From the NCBI RefSeq assembly GCF_002727065.1, contig NZ_PDVP01000020.1, positions 22,090 through 86,089 of the forward strand: DNA of 64,000 nt, in the 5' to 3' direction. Origin of the DNA: Zhengella mangrovi (GTDB taxonomy: Bacteria; Pseudomonadota; Alphaproteobacteria; Rhizobiales; Rhizobiaceae). This document shows, in pieces, positions 34,733 to 42,747 of the stretch. Under the pieces are notes generated by a model. It saw only the letters and a list, made by a program, of their open reading frames with translations, was not told the DNA's origin and did not search any database. The translations under genes were made by a program, and so were the position numbers. Position 1 is the stretch's first letter, and every line of letters starts with the position of its first letter.

Positions 34733-34770
34733 TTGACAAATTTTGTCAACGAAATTGGCAATCTTTGCCA
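34733..34770. promoter_or_regulatory. Palindromic operator/promoter region of parDE
   Basis: A perfect inverted repeat TTGACAAA-T-TTTGTCAA lies at 34733-34749 and a second, TGGCAA-TCT-TTGCCA, at 34756-34770. Read on the minus strand, TTGACA within the first could be a -35 box, with an AT-rich TATA-like element nearer the parD start. This is the usual place for ParD autoregulation; the exact promoter is inferred. Confidence 0.6.
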
Positions 34771-34993
34771 TAACATCAATCATTTATGCACGCGAATTAT
34801 GCACGATCCAACGGATTGAAATCATTGACTGAAATCCCGCGTACATAAGTCTTGATTTATGCGCGGCTTCAGTCTTGAAAGTGCTAATTCGTGTAACACT
34901 CATACGGGAGCTCTGCCGCATGGAGAAAGGCTGATTTCGGAGACGGGCATCGGCTATAAGGTCTAAATTACTAAAACAGTATCGGTCATTCCC

Positions 34994-35554
34994 ATGAGAG
35001 CAAAACGGCAGGGAAATCTTGATGGGCTTTGTGGCGCCTATGCGATCGTCAACGCGATCAGCCAGGCACTTGATAGACCCGAATACATGGAAGAGCTTGC
35101 CGACCACTGGTTCCAGGCAGCTCTCCTTTCGCTTCCGAAGCGCGATTTTCCAGAAGTGATCTGGATTGGTACGAATCCTGGACAACTCCGCTTGATGGCA
35201 AATGGGGTTGTGAAGGCGATCCGGCGGGGTACCAATCGGGATTTGGAACTGGAGGTCGATCAGCCAATCAAGCGAAATACGTCGAAGACACTTGCTGAAT
35301 ATCTGTACAAGCTGGAAACCCTGCAAGGGCCTGCAACAGCGCTGATCCTCGGCATTGAATTCGCCCAGTCAACGGGCGGCGGGCACTGGACAGTACTGAA
35401 AAAAATTACCCCCTCGGAAGTCCATTTACTCGATTCTGATGGATTGCGAAAACTCAACCGGCAGGCGATCTCGCTCACCGGCAAGAAGGATCGGCTTGTC
35501 CCTAAGGAAACCTTGCGCATCCGGCTGACAAAGCTCGATGGGGAAGCGTTTTGA
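34994..35554 (+). CDS. Papain-like cysteine protease-fold protein
   Basis: A 186-residue protein with a catalytic-triad pattern: NLDGLCGAYAIVNAI with Cys13, GGGHWTVLKKI with His131, and HLLDSDGL with Asp147 or Asp149. The order Cys, His, Asp and spacing are those of a papain/C39-like fold. It has no ABC-transporter partner, signal peptide or obvious substrate, so it is not a bacteriocin exporter. The sequence could also be a transglutaminase-type or deamidase relative. It is a stand-alone gene in the element, next to parDE. Family membership is inferred from the motifs alone. Confidence 0.7.
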   Translation: MRAKRQGNLDGLCGAYAIVNAISQALDRPEYMEELADHWFQAALLSLPKRDFPEVIWIGTNPGQLRLMANGVVKAIRRGTNRDLELEVDQPIKRNTSKTLAEYLYKLETLQGPATALILGIEFAQSTGGGHWTVLKKITPSEVHLLDSDGLRKLNRQAISLTGKKDRLVPKETLRIRLTKLDGEAF

Positions 35555-35682
35555 TCTAACGAATGGTCTTCTTGATGACCGCAAGTGCGACGGACCCGCT
35601 GGGAAAGATCACGCTGGCGCTGGCAAAGGTCACAGAAGGCCCGAAAGGCCGGCAGAACACTTTTTCAGCATCCTATGAGAAC

Positions 35683-35710
35683 AAGGCGCCGCGGGGTGAC
35701 CGAGCGCCTT
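35683..35710. terminator. Terminator-like stem between convergent genes
   Basis: AAGGCGC at 35683-35689 and GCGCCTT at 35704-35710 can pair across a 14-base loop. They lie between the stop of the papain-like gene (35554) and the stop of the convergent gene at 35720. No clear U-tract follows on either strand, so the call is tentative. Confidence 0.3.
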
Positions 35711-35719
35711 GATAATTTC

Positions 35720-36199
35720 TCACAAGCACGAGAGAGCCTTAGGCTGTCGGACGGCGGCCTTTTGCGCGGATGAACTGGCTTCCATGGCCCTGGCGCGACG
35801 TTCCATGATCTGAGCTGGTGTGGCACTGGACAGAACCGTCCCGGCTGTCAGTTCCACCTTGGAGCGAAACGTCTGGCCAAGCGTGTAGCCGCGGGTCTCG
35901 CTCAATTTGGAAGCGTCATCCTTGCTGAAGGGCGACGCCTGCTTGATGTTGGCAGCGACGACGTGGCGATCGGCGCCAATATTGACGAGGGCGACGCCCT
36001 GGCTGCGGATTTCGTCAAGCGTTTCCCGGGCAAGTTTTGTCGTCCGATCGGCAAACTGGATCGAGACTTGGAAGCCCTCGCCATCGATCCCGTAGCGATC
36101 GGCGATGCGAGAACGCTCCTCTTCTGACACAAGACGGATAAAACGAATGGTATCGACCGGAATAACCGTTCCGGAATTGATTTTGATAATATTAGTCAT
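35720..36199 (-). CDS. Hypothetical element protein
   Basis: A 159-residue protein, starting MTNIIKINSGTVIPVDTIRFIRLVSEEER. The central part (FQVSIQFADRTTKLARETLDEIRSQGVALVNIG) suggests an alpha/beta domain; the tail is Ala/Ser-rich. No motif is recognised. It may handle a small molecule or nucleic acid but nothing supports one. It shares an 80-base intergenic region with the divergent small gene at 36280, so they may be regulated together. It is called because its frame, start and AT-rich promoter fit. Confidence 0.65.
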   Translation of the reverse strand: MTNIIKINSGTVIPVDTIRFIRLVSEEERSRIADRYGIDGEGFQVSIQFADRTTKLARETLDEIRSQGVALVNIGADRHVVAANIKQASPFSKDDASKLSETRGYTLGQTFRSKVELTAGTVLSSATPAQIMERRARAMEASSSAQKAAVRQPKALSCL

Positions 36200-36279
36200 T
36201 GCAATACTCCAATAATTATGATTAAAAGCCTTCTTATATTTATGAAAAGACAATATGTCAATATTTATTGGAGGAAGAA
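36200..36279. promoter_or_regulatory. AT-rich divergent promoter region
   Basis: These 80 bases between two divergent starts (36199 and 36280) are strongly AT-rich, unlike the genes on both sides, and end with a GGAGGAAGAA ribosome site for the rightward gene. They probably hold both promoters; no operator is recognised. Confidence 0.55.
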
Positions 36280-36477
36280 ATGATAGATCAAAATACAAAC
36301 ATGTTGATTGCTTATACGATCCGCGATGCCGGCGAAAGCAAGCATTGGGATCGGGTTGGCGCGGCTTTCGCACACAAGGACGGCCAAGGCTTTGACCTGG
36401 TTCTGGATGCGCTGCCGGTGAACGGACGCGTGACGCTGCGCGTGCCGAAAGAGAAATACGACGCAGCGGCTGAATAG
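36280..36477 (+). CDS. Small hypothetical protein
   Basis: A 65-residue protein beginning MIDQNTNMLIAYTIRD. The strand-rich pattern AYTIRDAGESKHWDRVGAAFAHKDGQGFDLVLDALPVNGRVTLRVP resembles the small DUF736-type proteins of rhizobial mobile elements, but the match is only general. A TTG at 36268 is an alternative start; the ATG is preferred because it follows GGAGGAAGAA directly. Function is unknown. Confidence 0.6.
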   Translation: MIDQNTNMLIAYTIRDAGESKHWDRVGAAFAHKDGQGFDLVLDALPVNGRVTLRVPKEKYDAAAE

Positions 36478-36513
36478 CGCCGGATCTCACGCGTGTTTCG
36501 ATGGAAGGCGGCT

Positions 36514-36858
36514 CTATCGCAAGCGTCGGCCATCCTCTTCCATATCGGCGGGTTTGACCGTATATCCGGCTTCCATCAGGGCGCTCAGCACGATGTGGCG
36601 CAGCGTCACCGCCTGGGTTGCGGCAGCGATCTTGAGTTCGCGGGCCAGATAATCGGGAATCTCGATGCTGAGCGGCTTGCGCGGTGCTTGGACCGGGCGC
36701 TCCTTGGCCGCCGGGATCGGCGCTTGCGGGGCGGCATCATCGGGCAGAATGGCAGACACGCTCAAGGACGGGATGCGCTTGCGCGTTGCCGTCTCGGCAA
36801 GCTTGCGGTCGACTTCATCGATCTCGACGGGCTGAAAGGGATTGGCATTCTCGCTCAT
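36514..36858 (-). CDS. RHH-type partition partner of ParA
   Basis: A 114-residue protein. The N-terminal 65 residues are charged and proline-rich, probably flexible; the C-terminal PLSIEIPDYLARELKIAAATQAVTLRHIVLSALMEAGY fits a ribbon-helix-helix DNA-binding domain. Its ATG overlaps the ParA stop (36855-36858). Order and type match ParA-ParG/CopG plasmid partition modules, in which the second protein binds a centromere. It should bind repeats near parA. Confidence 0.75.
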   Translation of the reverse strand: MSENANPFQPVEIDEVDRKLAETATRKRIPSLSVSAILPDDAAPQAPIPAAKERPVQAPRKPLSIEIPDYLARELKIAAATQAVTLRHIVLSALMEAGYTVKPADMEEDGRRLR

Positions 36859-37535
36859 GCGGCCCTCCCCTTGCCGGCCGGCGCGTCGGCGGCGATATGC
36901 TGGATCTCCTCGATCAGCCTTTCGATCTCGCGGGCGGCCTTTCCCTTTGGCTCGGCTTCGCTGGGGCTTTTGCCCGTCAGGAACATCTCCCGGTAGATGG
37001 CCCGCTCGACCAGGCCGGCCTTGAAGGTCGGCAGGCCGTGGCGCTTGATTTCGCGGTGCGCAAATAGGGTCACGCGGGTTGGCAGCGGAAACAGCTTGGT
37101 GAGCAAGACGCGGTAGCGCACCTTGTCGGCGCCGGCTTCGATGACGTCCTTGATGTCATCGACAATAACGAGCGCCTCGCGCAGGTCCGGCTCCGAGGCC
37201 TGTGCCGGTATGATGACGAGATCGGACCGCGCCATGGCCTTGAGCATCGTGGCTTCGCGGGTTCCGGCCAGATCGATCAGGATATGGTCGAAATCGCCAC
37301 CGCCCGTTTTCTCACGAAAGGTCTGGGTAAAGGCATCCGGCTCGATGGCTTCGACCACAAGGCTGGCCAATGTGGACTTGCGGCCCCAGCGGGCAACGGT
37401 CTGGTTGAGATCGAGATCCAGCACCAGGACGCGAGCGCCATCCTGGGCCAGTTTTGCGGCGATGGCGGCACAACATGTCGATTTGCCAACCCCGCCTTTT
37501 GATGAAGCAAATGAGATAATCATGGTCTTACGCAT
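36855..37535 (-). CDS. parA: ParA-family partition ATPase
   Basis: A 226-residue small ParA (type Ib-like). The deviant Walker A is SSKGGVGKSTCC, followed by VLVLDLDLNQTVARW, the Walker B-like HILIDLAGT, and a late switch region. Without an N-terminal HTH, it resembles plasmid partition ATPases with RHH partners. The start is MRKTMIISFASSKGG at 37535; a shorter MIISF start at 37523 is possible. It segregates the replicative form of the element with the adjacent RHH protein. Confidence 0.92.
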   Translation of the reverse strand: MRKTMIISFASSKGGVGKSTCCAAIAAKLAQDGARVLVLDLDLNQTVARWGRKSTLASLVVEAIEPDAFTQTFREKTGGGDFDHILIDLAGTREATMLKAMARSDLVIIPAQASEPDLREALVIVDDIKDVIEAGADKVRYRVLLTKLFPLPTRVTLFAHREIKRHGLPTFKAGLVERAIYREMFLTGKSPSEAEPKGKAAREIERLIEEIQHIAADAPAGKGRAA

Positions 37536-38220
37536 GATCGTGCCAGAGTGGCAAAAACAATCAACAGCGCATTTGCCCAAATCAACACTTATCCAGATCA
37601 ATATTTCTGGAGTCGCGAATTTGATGATTTGGACAAGTCTGTATAAATTGAATTACTGAAGATGACAGTTGCACACTTGCCGATCGACGCATTTGCTCAA
37701 GTGAGCAAATCCATATTTGCCTATGTGGGACAAGCCTATCGGCAACGCCGACGGACCTATTTTGTTTTCCAGAATGCTGATCGCCGCAAACGGGCCTGAG
37801 AGCCCTCTAGAGAGGCCTTTCCAGACTGATGCGGCGGGGCAAGCAAGAATGACGCTTCGCCCACCAGCGGCGGCGAAATCGCCGGCAAGACCGCTTTCGG
37901 CCACAACCCTTGCTCACCTGGCGCCCTGAATGTGGTGTCAGTCAGTCCTGGCAAGCAAACAGGCTGTCGCGGCTCTTGGAAACGCTGATCGGGCGGATTG
38001 GCTGTGCCGCCGTCAGACAGGCGCGGCGACCGAGCGGATCGCGCGAGGGAGGGTGAGGAAGCATTATGGCGCGTCCGGCAAGCCGGCGCGTCTATTTTCA
38101 TAATGCCTGTGATCCGACGGTATGGGTGAGGCCGTCTCACCGTTCTAAGATTCATAATGTTCTAGATTCTTATTCAGGGCGGCTGAATCCCGCGCTGACT
38201 GCGGCTTGGCGGGGCCTATG
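37536..38220. other. Non-coding region between parA and the iterons
   Basis: No supported gene lies here. Around 37571-37725 it carries repeated ATTTGCYCA motifs that may be the centromere; the section after 37750 is GC-rich and contains only weak open frames that look like shadows. It is the left part of a plasmid-like origin/partition region. Confidence 0.6.
37571..37720. promoter_or_regulatory. Candidate partition centromere or parA operator
   Basis: ATTTGCCCAAAT lies at 37571-37582 and a perfect inverted repeat, ATTTGCTCA-AG-TGAGCAAAT, at 37691-37710; another ATTTGCC follows at 37714-37720. ParA/RHH systems often bind such short repeats upstream of parA. Function is inferred from position and repetition. 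Confidence 0.45.
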
Positions 38221-38405
38221 GTGAGAAAATGGGCGGAGTAGGTGAGAAAACGGGCGGCTATCGGTGAGATATTGGGCGGGCTGCAGTGAGAAAATGGGCG
38301 GCCAAAGGTGAGGTATTGGGCGGCTGCGCCGGCGGCGGCTGTGGATAAGCCTGTGGGCAAGTCCAGGATTATCCCGCGTGCTCCGAATGGTGAGAAAATG
38401 GGCGG
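38221..38405 (+). repeat. Iteron array (six direct copies)
   Basis: The 16-base units are GTGAGAAAATGGGCGG (38221, 38286, 38390), GTGAGAAAACGGGCGG (38242), GTGAGATATTGGGCGG (38264) and GTGAGGTATTGGGCGG (38308). Positions 6-10 vary, while GTGAG and GGGCGG are constant. They are likely RepA-binding sites for initiation and copy control. Confidence 0.92.
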
Positions 38406-38425
38406 CCGACAGGCTGGGGATAAGT
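38221..38425 (+). other. Replication origin with six iterons and DnaA-box-like sites
   Basis: Six direct copies of GTGAGAAAATGGGCGG or near variants start at 38221, 38242, 38264, 38286, 38308 and 38390. The first five are 21-22 bases apart, about two helical turns, and the sixth comes after an 82-base gap holding TGTGGATAA (38340-38348, reverse TTATCCACA, a perfect DnaA box). A second GGGGATAAG lies at 38417-38425. The next AT-rich stretch (about 38430-38465) leads to repA. This layout is typical of iteron plasmids. Confidence 0.88.
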
Positions 38426-38481
38426 GAGAGCAGATTATCTATTTATAACCCTAAGATCATGTTTTTGTGTATCTTTTCTTC

Positions 38482-39360
38482 ATGGAATCGAGCCGAATAG
38501 AGGATGGAACACGTTTAGGGACTGGCCCTGCAGAGCCTCGGGATGTCGCGACCCTGGCACTCAAGGTGACAGGCGATCCGTTGGATCCGGACACGGCAAG
38601 CTCCTTCATCAAGCCCGGCGAATTGGTTCATGCCGTCGAGATCACACCGCTCAACCGCTCGGAACTGGTGCTCTACAACCAGCTTCTGGCGCATGCCTGG
38701 AATGATATAGCCCCCGGAAAGATCTATTCGGTCGCCAAGGCGCGGCTCCGCGGCACGCATGAAAGCAATGATCGCCTGCATGACGCCTTTGACCGGCTGA
38801 TGGGGGCATTTGCCAAGATCAAATATCGCGACCCTGCCACTGGCCTGGCAAAGACGGTGCGGATCAGCCTTCTTGGGCCCAATGCTGAGGAGGAAGGCGA
38901 CCAGGGCCGGTTTCACTATACGCTAGACCCGATGCTGCTGAAGGTCCTGCAGACCAGCCGGACCTGGGCACGGCTGCGCTCGGAAATCCTTTACCTGCTG
39001 CGCTCGAAATATTCGATCCGGCTTTACGAGGCGATCGAGCAGCGCATCAACATGCGCCGCCAGCACGAGAGCTTCACCATCGATGGATTGCGCGAATTGC
39101 TGGGCGTGCCAAAAGACAAGCTGACGCGCTTTGCTGACCTGAACGGCCAATGTCTGAAGCCGGCGATCGCCGAGGTGAACCAGCTGACCGATTACGAAGT
39201 CGCAGCCGCGCTGAAGAAACGCGGCCGCCGGGTCGAGACCATTACCCTGACCTGGCTCAAGAAATGCCCGGAAGAGCGCGTCGCAGCGGCGCGGGAGCGG
39301 GCGCAATCGCGCATCGGCCGCGTGGCACGCCGCAAGGCCACGATCGAGACCATCACCTGA
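38482..39360 (+). CDS. repA: Iteron-type replication initiator protein
   Basis: A 292-residue plasmid replication initiator, Rep_3/RepA-like, with two winged-helix-like domains. Recognisable segments include LNRSELVLYNQLLAHAWN, TWARLRSEILYLLRSKYSIRLYEAIEQR and RELLGVPKDKLTRFADLNGQCLKPAIAEVN, all typical of this superfamily. The ATG at 38482 is chosen; a GTG at 38467 is an alternative. It sits directly right of the iterons, which it should bind, and is followed at once by one inverted iteron copy. The presence of a plasmid initiator in an integrated element suggests replication after excision. Confidence 0.9.
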   Translation: MESSRIEDGTRLGTGPAEPRDVATLALKVTGDPLDPDTASSFIKPGELVHAVEITPLNRSELVLYNQLLAHAWNDIAPGKIYSVAKARLRGTHESNDRLHDAFDRLMGAFAKIKYRDPATGLAKTVRISLLGPNAEEEGDQGRFHYTLDPMLLKVLQTSRTWARLRSEILYLLRSKYSIRLYEAIEQRINMRRQHESFTIDGLRELLGVPKDKLTRFADLNGQCLKPAIAEVNQLTDYEVAAALKKRGRRVETITLTWLKKCPEERVAAARERAQSRIGRVARRKATIETIT

Positions 39361-39376
39361 CCGCCCAATTTCTCAC
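39361..39376 (-). repeat. Inverted iteron directly after the repA stop
   Basis: CCGCCCAATTTCTCAC, read on the minus strand, is GTGAGAAATTGGGCGG, matching the iteron consensus. It starts on the base after the repA TGA. It may help autoregulation, handcuffing or copy-number control. Confidence 0.85.
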
Positions 39377-39510
39377 TTTTGCCCTGCAAAACTTCGGCAC
39401 AACTCGCCCGTTTAGCACATATTGCGCGACTGAACTGCCATTGGCGCCGCCTTTTTCGCCCCGCAGCCGCTCCACAACGAGCGGAGGGGCGGAAAAGCGC
39501 GCGCCCTGCC

Positions 39511-41169
39511 CTATTCCAGCTTGCGGGTCTTGCCTCTTGGCCGATGGCGCTTGCGCCGCTGACGATCGGCTGCTTCCAATTCGCGTACACGCTTTGCGAT
39601 CCGATCATCCCGCTCGCTGCTCGATCGGGTTGTCTGTTCGGCGTCTTTCGAGTGGTCCGACCCGATCTCGGTCTGCTTGACGGTTTCGGATGGCCGAAGG
39701 ATGTCTGCCGGCGCGTGTGGTCTGACCTGGCTCAGCGACGTGTCGGATGCAACCGGGCCGCCACCCATTTTCCGGGACAGCCGCTCCAGTTGATGGCGCT
39801 CGCCGGCCGTCCGGGCCGAATTCGGGTCGGCAGCTTTTCGCTGCTTGGCAGCGACTTTTGGTAACGCCTTGGCGGCCGCAAAATTGCGCCCCGTTTCGGC
39901 TTGCCCCCGAACAGCAAAATTCGTTCGGGCACGCGAGGCGGCGGCATCGGACCGGCCGGAGCGTGCCCGCGCAGCGATGCGCTCTTCATCGCGGCGGCGC
40001 TCGGCGGCATGGCGGGCTTCCAAGCGCCGCCATAATTCGCCGGTCTTGTCACGCGCCTGCTTGTGTCGCTGGTCGATAAGGCCGGTGAGTTTGTCTTCGG
40101 CGCGGATCATTTGGCCAATGGCCCGGCGCTCGATGAAACGCCGCGGCGAAAGCAGCGCCGCCACCTTGGCAAACAGGCTTGGAATGGCCTGGGGCCCATG
40201 CCGGTTTGTGGCCTTATCGAGGGCTGCCTGGCGTGCCTCGCGGTGCTTGCGCAAGGCATCGAGATCCCTGCCCGGGCCGGCCCGCAGGCGGGCATCGATG
40301 CGCGCCAGAAAACGGGTCTGGCGCAGCGCAAAGTCGCGCAATTCCTTTTGCTGGCGATCAGCGCGCGCCTGCCGGATGGCCTCGTCGTCGAGATGGGCAT
40401 GGGCCCTGAACCAGTCGTGATCGCCGCGTGGTGTCTGCTTGTGCCGGACATAGCGTCCCTTCGCCTGCGGATCGGCCTTGCGGCGCGCTGCCTTGTCGGC
40501 CCGCATGGCGTGGCGCTGTTCCCAGTTGAAAACCCGTTCATGGCACAGGATGAAACCGGTTTTCCGCTCGTGCTGCATGGCCCACCAGGACAGTTTCAGC
40601 CAGTCATTGCTGACCGAAGCATATTTGCCGTTGATGGGCGAGATGCGGTTGACGATCAGATGCACATGGGGATGCGCGGTGTCCGTATGCTGGACGATCA
40701 AGGCCTGGCGGTCCTCCAGCCCAAGGGCGGTGAGCACCTCGTCGGCGGCCTTGAGCATGTCGGCCCGGCTTGGTGTCCTGTCCTTGGTCGGATGCCAGGC
40801 AAGGCTGAGCGTATAGACCGGCTTGGACCCCTGACGGCCACGAAACGGATTGGCGCGCCGGACATAGTCGGCATAGCCCATGCCGGCCGCCTTGGCGGCG
40901 GCGGCAACGGCGGCCTGGCGGACATTATGGGCGTTGGCGGAAAGCCAGGACATGCAGCGCAGCGCCTTGTCCGGATCGGTGGTGGGCAAATTGCGGGTCG
41001 CGGTGAATCCCACCCGGGTAGCGGTCGCCGCTCCCTTGTCGTGCAGCATGTAGTCATTGGCGGCCGGACGCGCTTGCGCCTTGGCATCGCCGGCCTTGCG
41101 GATGTCATTGAGGTAATAGAGGCCGGCGCCGTGAAAGCTTGAACCGAGGCTGGCAACGCGCGGGATCAT
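39511..41169 (-). CDS. MobA/VirD2-type relaxase (mobilization nuclease)
   Basis: A 552-residue relaxase of the MOB_P type. Candidate nucleophile tyrosines are Tyr18/Tyr19 (GAGLYYLND), and the metal-binding triad is in VQHTDTAHPHVHLIVNR (His161, His166/168, His170). The second half is basic and rich in Arg/Ala with long helices, the usual extended tail of mobilization proteins. It should nick oriT, bind the DNA 5' end and be moved by the coupling protein. It overlaps mobC by four bases. Confidence 0.9.
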   Translation of the reverse strand: MIPRVASLGSSFHGAGLYYLNDIRKAGDAKAQARPAANDYMLHDKGAATATRVGFTATRNLPTTDPDKALRCMSWLSANAHNVRQAAVAAAAKAAGMGYADYVRRANPFRGRQGSKPVYTLSLAWHPTKDRTPSRADMLKAADEVLTALGLEDRQALIVQHTDTAHPHVHLIVNRISPINGKYASVSNDWLKLSWWAMQHERKTGFILCHERVFNWEQRHAMRADKAARRKADPQAKGRYVRHKQTPRGDHDWFRAHAHLDDEAIRQARADRQQKELRDFALRQTRFLARIDARLRAGPGRDLDALRKHREARQAALDKATNRHGPQAIPSLFAKVAALLSPRRFIERRAIGQMIRAEDKLTGLIDQRHKQARDKTGELWRRLEARHAAERRRDEERIAARARSGRSDAAASRARTNFAVRGQAETGRNFAAAKALPKVAAKQRKAADPNSARTAGERHQLERLSRKMGGGPVASDTSLSQVRPHAPADILRPSETVKQTEIGSDHSKDAEQTTRSSSERDDRIAKRVRELEAADRQRRKRHRPRGKTRKLE

Positions 41170-41519
41170 GACGGCAACAGGCGATCGAGCACCGCGTCGA
41201 GCCGGTCGAGCAGGCGCTCGAATTCATTCGGTTGGTGACCCGTCTGCAAGATGATGGGGGCGAGAAGCTGCAGAGACATGCCAATGCGGGTCAGCGCATC
41301 GATCAACTCAAAATCGGAGCCTCCGGTCTTGCGGTGATTGTCATTGACGCCGTCATGGCAAAGCTGAGCGCGGGCAAAATCGGATCCGGTCAGGCCGGCA
41401 TCGGCCGCATTGATCAGGAAGCGCGCCTGTTCGCGCGGATTGACCCAGATGACGATACGCGCAGTGCGCGCCTCGCCGGGCGGCTTTGTGGGTCGTCCTG
41501 TTTTCGCTCTGTCTGTCAT
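41166..41519 (-). CDS. mobC: MobC-like mobilization protein
   Basis: A 117-residue auxiliary relaxosome protein: an N-terminal GRPTKPPGEARTARIVIWVNPREQARF, a likely ribbon-helix-helix, then conserved helices (LIDALTRIGMSLQLLAPI). MobC proteins open or bind oriT and assist the relaxase. Its stop overlaps the relaxase ATG (41166-41169), so they are made together. It lies upstream of the relaxase with the presumed oriT on its other side. Confidence 0.8.
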   Translation of the reverse strand: MTDRAKTGRPTKPPGEARTARIVIWVNPREQARFLINAADAGLTGSDFARAQLCHDGVNDNHRKTGGSDFELIDALTRIGMSLQLLAPIILQTGHQPNEFERLLDRLDAVLDRLLPS

Positions 41520-42045
41520 CCTACGTCGTCATACTCATGGGCCGCTGATTCACAGGCGCTCGATGTCACTCAAGCGACCAGCTCACGCTGGGGTGAATTT
41601 GATCCCGGCTGCGCCGGGTCAAAGAGGGGCGGCGGCACGAGGCCCCCCTTGCCAGAGTTTTTCGGCACCGAAAAACATATCTGGCTACTACAGGCGCAGA
41701 AACAAGCACAAAATAATCTGAATTTCCAGATTAAATTCATCAATTGCTTCATTTTTAATGAGAAATACTTGCCGTTATTAGCAATCACATCGAACAAACG
41801 GTGATAAAAAGGTGGTTCCAATGGCAGATGCGCAATCAAAAACACATGCCACCGCGCGCCCTGGAGCCCGCCTTAAGGCGGTGCGAAAGAGTAGCGTGCG
41901 GTGTCCATAAAGACGCCTGCAAAAAGGTCCGGCGCGACAGGCTTTTGGGAGAGGACGATGATGAACCAGGAACCCGCAACAGAAGAACGAACACCGCGGC
42001 CTCGCGATGTTCGTTGATCGGTTCACTCAGATGGACCCCGCGTCC
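41520..42045. other. Non-coding region upstream of mobC, candidate oriT
   Basis: No supported gene is seen in these 526 bases. They carry CCCGGCTGCGCCGGG near 41610 and a perfect inverted repeat GTTTTTCGG-CA-CCGAAAAAC (41657-41676), followed by AT-rich DNA. Placement just upstream of mobC and the relaxase is where an oriT normally lies. The nick site cannot be named from sequence alone. Confidence 0.5.
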
Positions 42046-42267
42046 TCAAGCGACGAAGGGCAGGATCTCGTCGACGGTCCACAGATCGGTCTCGGCGAGG
42101 AAGGCGGTGATGTCGTCGCCTTCGGCCCAGCTTCGTCCGGCAATGCGGCGGGCTTCATGGGGGGATCGTGCGGCGATCTGCATCTGGCAATCGTCAAGGG
42201 CATCGAGCGAAACGTGGAAAAGGCGTCTGGCGTGTTGGCTCTGTGTGTTGTTGCGTCTGTTGGTCAT
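42046..42267 (-). CDS. Small hypothetical protein
   Basis: A 73-residue protein, MTNRRNNTQSQHARRLFHVSLDALDDCQMQIAARSPHEARRIAG in its first half. An AAGGAG site precedes ATG 42267. The pattern FHVSLDALDDCQMQIAARSPHEARRIAG suggests a small alpha/beta fold; the tail (DLWTVDEILPFVA) is hydrophobic. The family is not recognised. It belongs with other small backbone genes between mobilization and coupling-protein modules. Confidence 0.6.
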   Translation of the reverse strand: MTNRRNNTQSQHARRLFHVSLDALDDCQMQIAARSPHEARRIAGRSWAEGDDITAFLAETDLWTVDEILPFVA

Positions 42268-42747
42268 GATGTTTGTCTCCTTCATGGTTTTTTAAGTTGT
42301 GGCGGACCTCGTCCAGCCGATGCGCGTCCCGTAACGCGGCGCCGTGAGGCGCCTGGTCAAGGCACCGAAATGCTAGCGCGCCCGGCGGCTTAGCCGCCGG
42401 TAGGCTGCGCTTGTGTTTCGCAGGACTTCGACCAGAGCCGGCGCCGCGGTAAGCGTCATCGATTGGCTGGCGAGCGTTCGCGCGGCAACGGGCATGAAGG
42501 GGCACAATGACCGACGGCACGACAGACCATGCAAACGGAAGCGGATGGCTTTCATTGGCAGAGCGTGCCCAGGAGTGGCGAGGTCGGCGCGACCGGCACC
42601 CGAAGCCCGAACCTCGCGGGCGGGCTCCGGTGGAAAGAAATCATGGGCTGTCGGCAAAGGCCGTATCGAACGGCCGGAGAGCAGAGGCGATCGGCGCATC
42701 GGGATCGCTCCATCGCAGCCGACATGCGAGGCGGGTCTTGACCGTCG
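42268..42747. other. Region without a well-supported gene
   Basis: These 480 bases are GC-rich and contain several overlapping frames in both directions, none with a good ribosome site or recognisable product. A weak 40-residue frame on the minus strand is listed separately. Confidence 0.5.
42373..42495 (-). CDS. Possible 40-residue hypothetical protein
   Basis: A short frame encoding MPVAARTLASQSMTLTAAPA and ending AYRRLSRRAR. It resembles small frames seen near mobilization genes but has no clear ribosome site, so it may be non-coding. A stem CCGGCGGCT-T-AGCCGCCGG lies inside its 3' end. Confidence 0.25.
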   Translation of the reverse strand: MPVAARTLASQSMTLTAAPALVEVLRNTSAAYRRLSRRAR

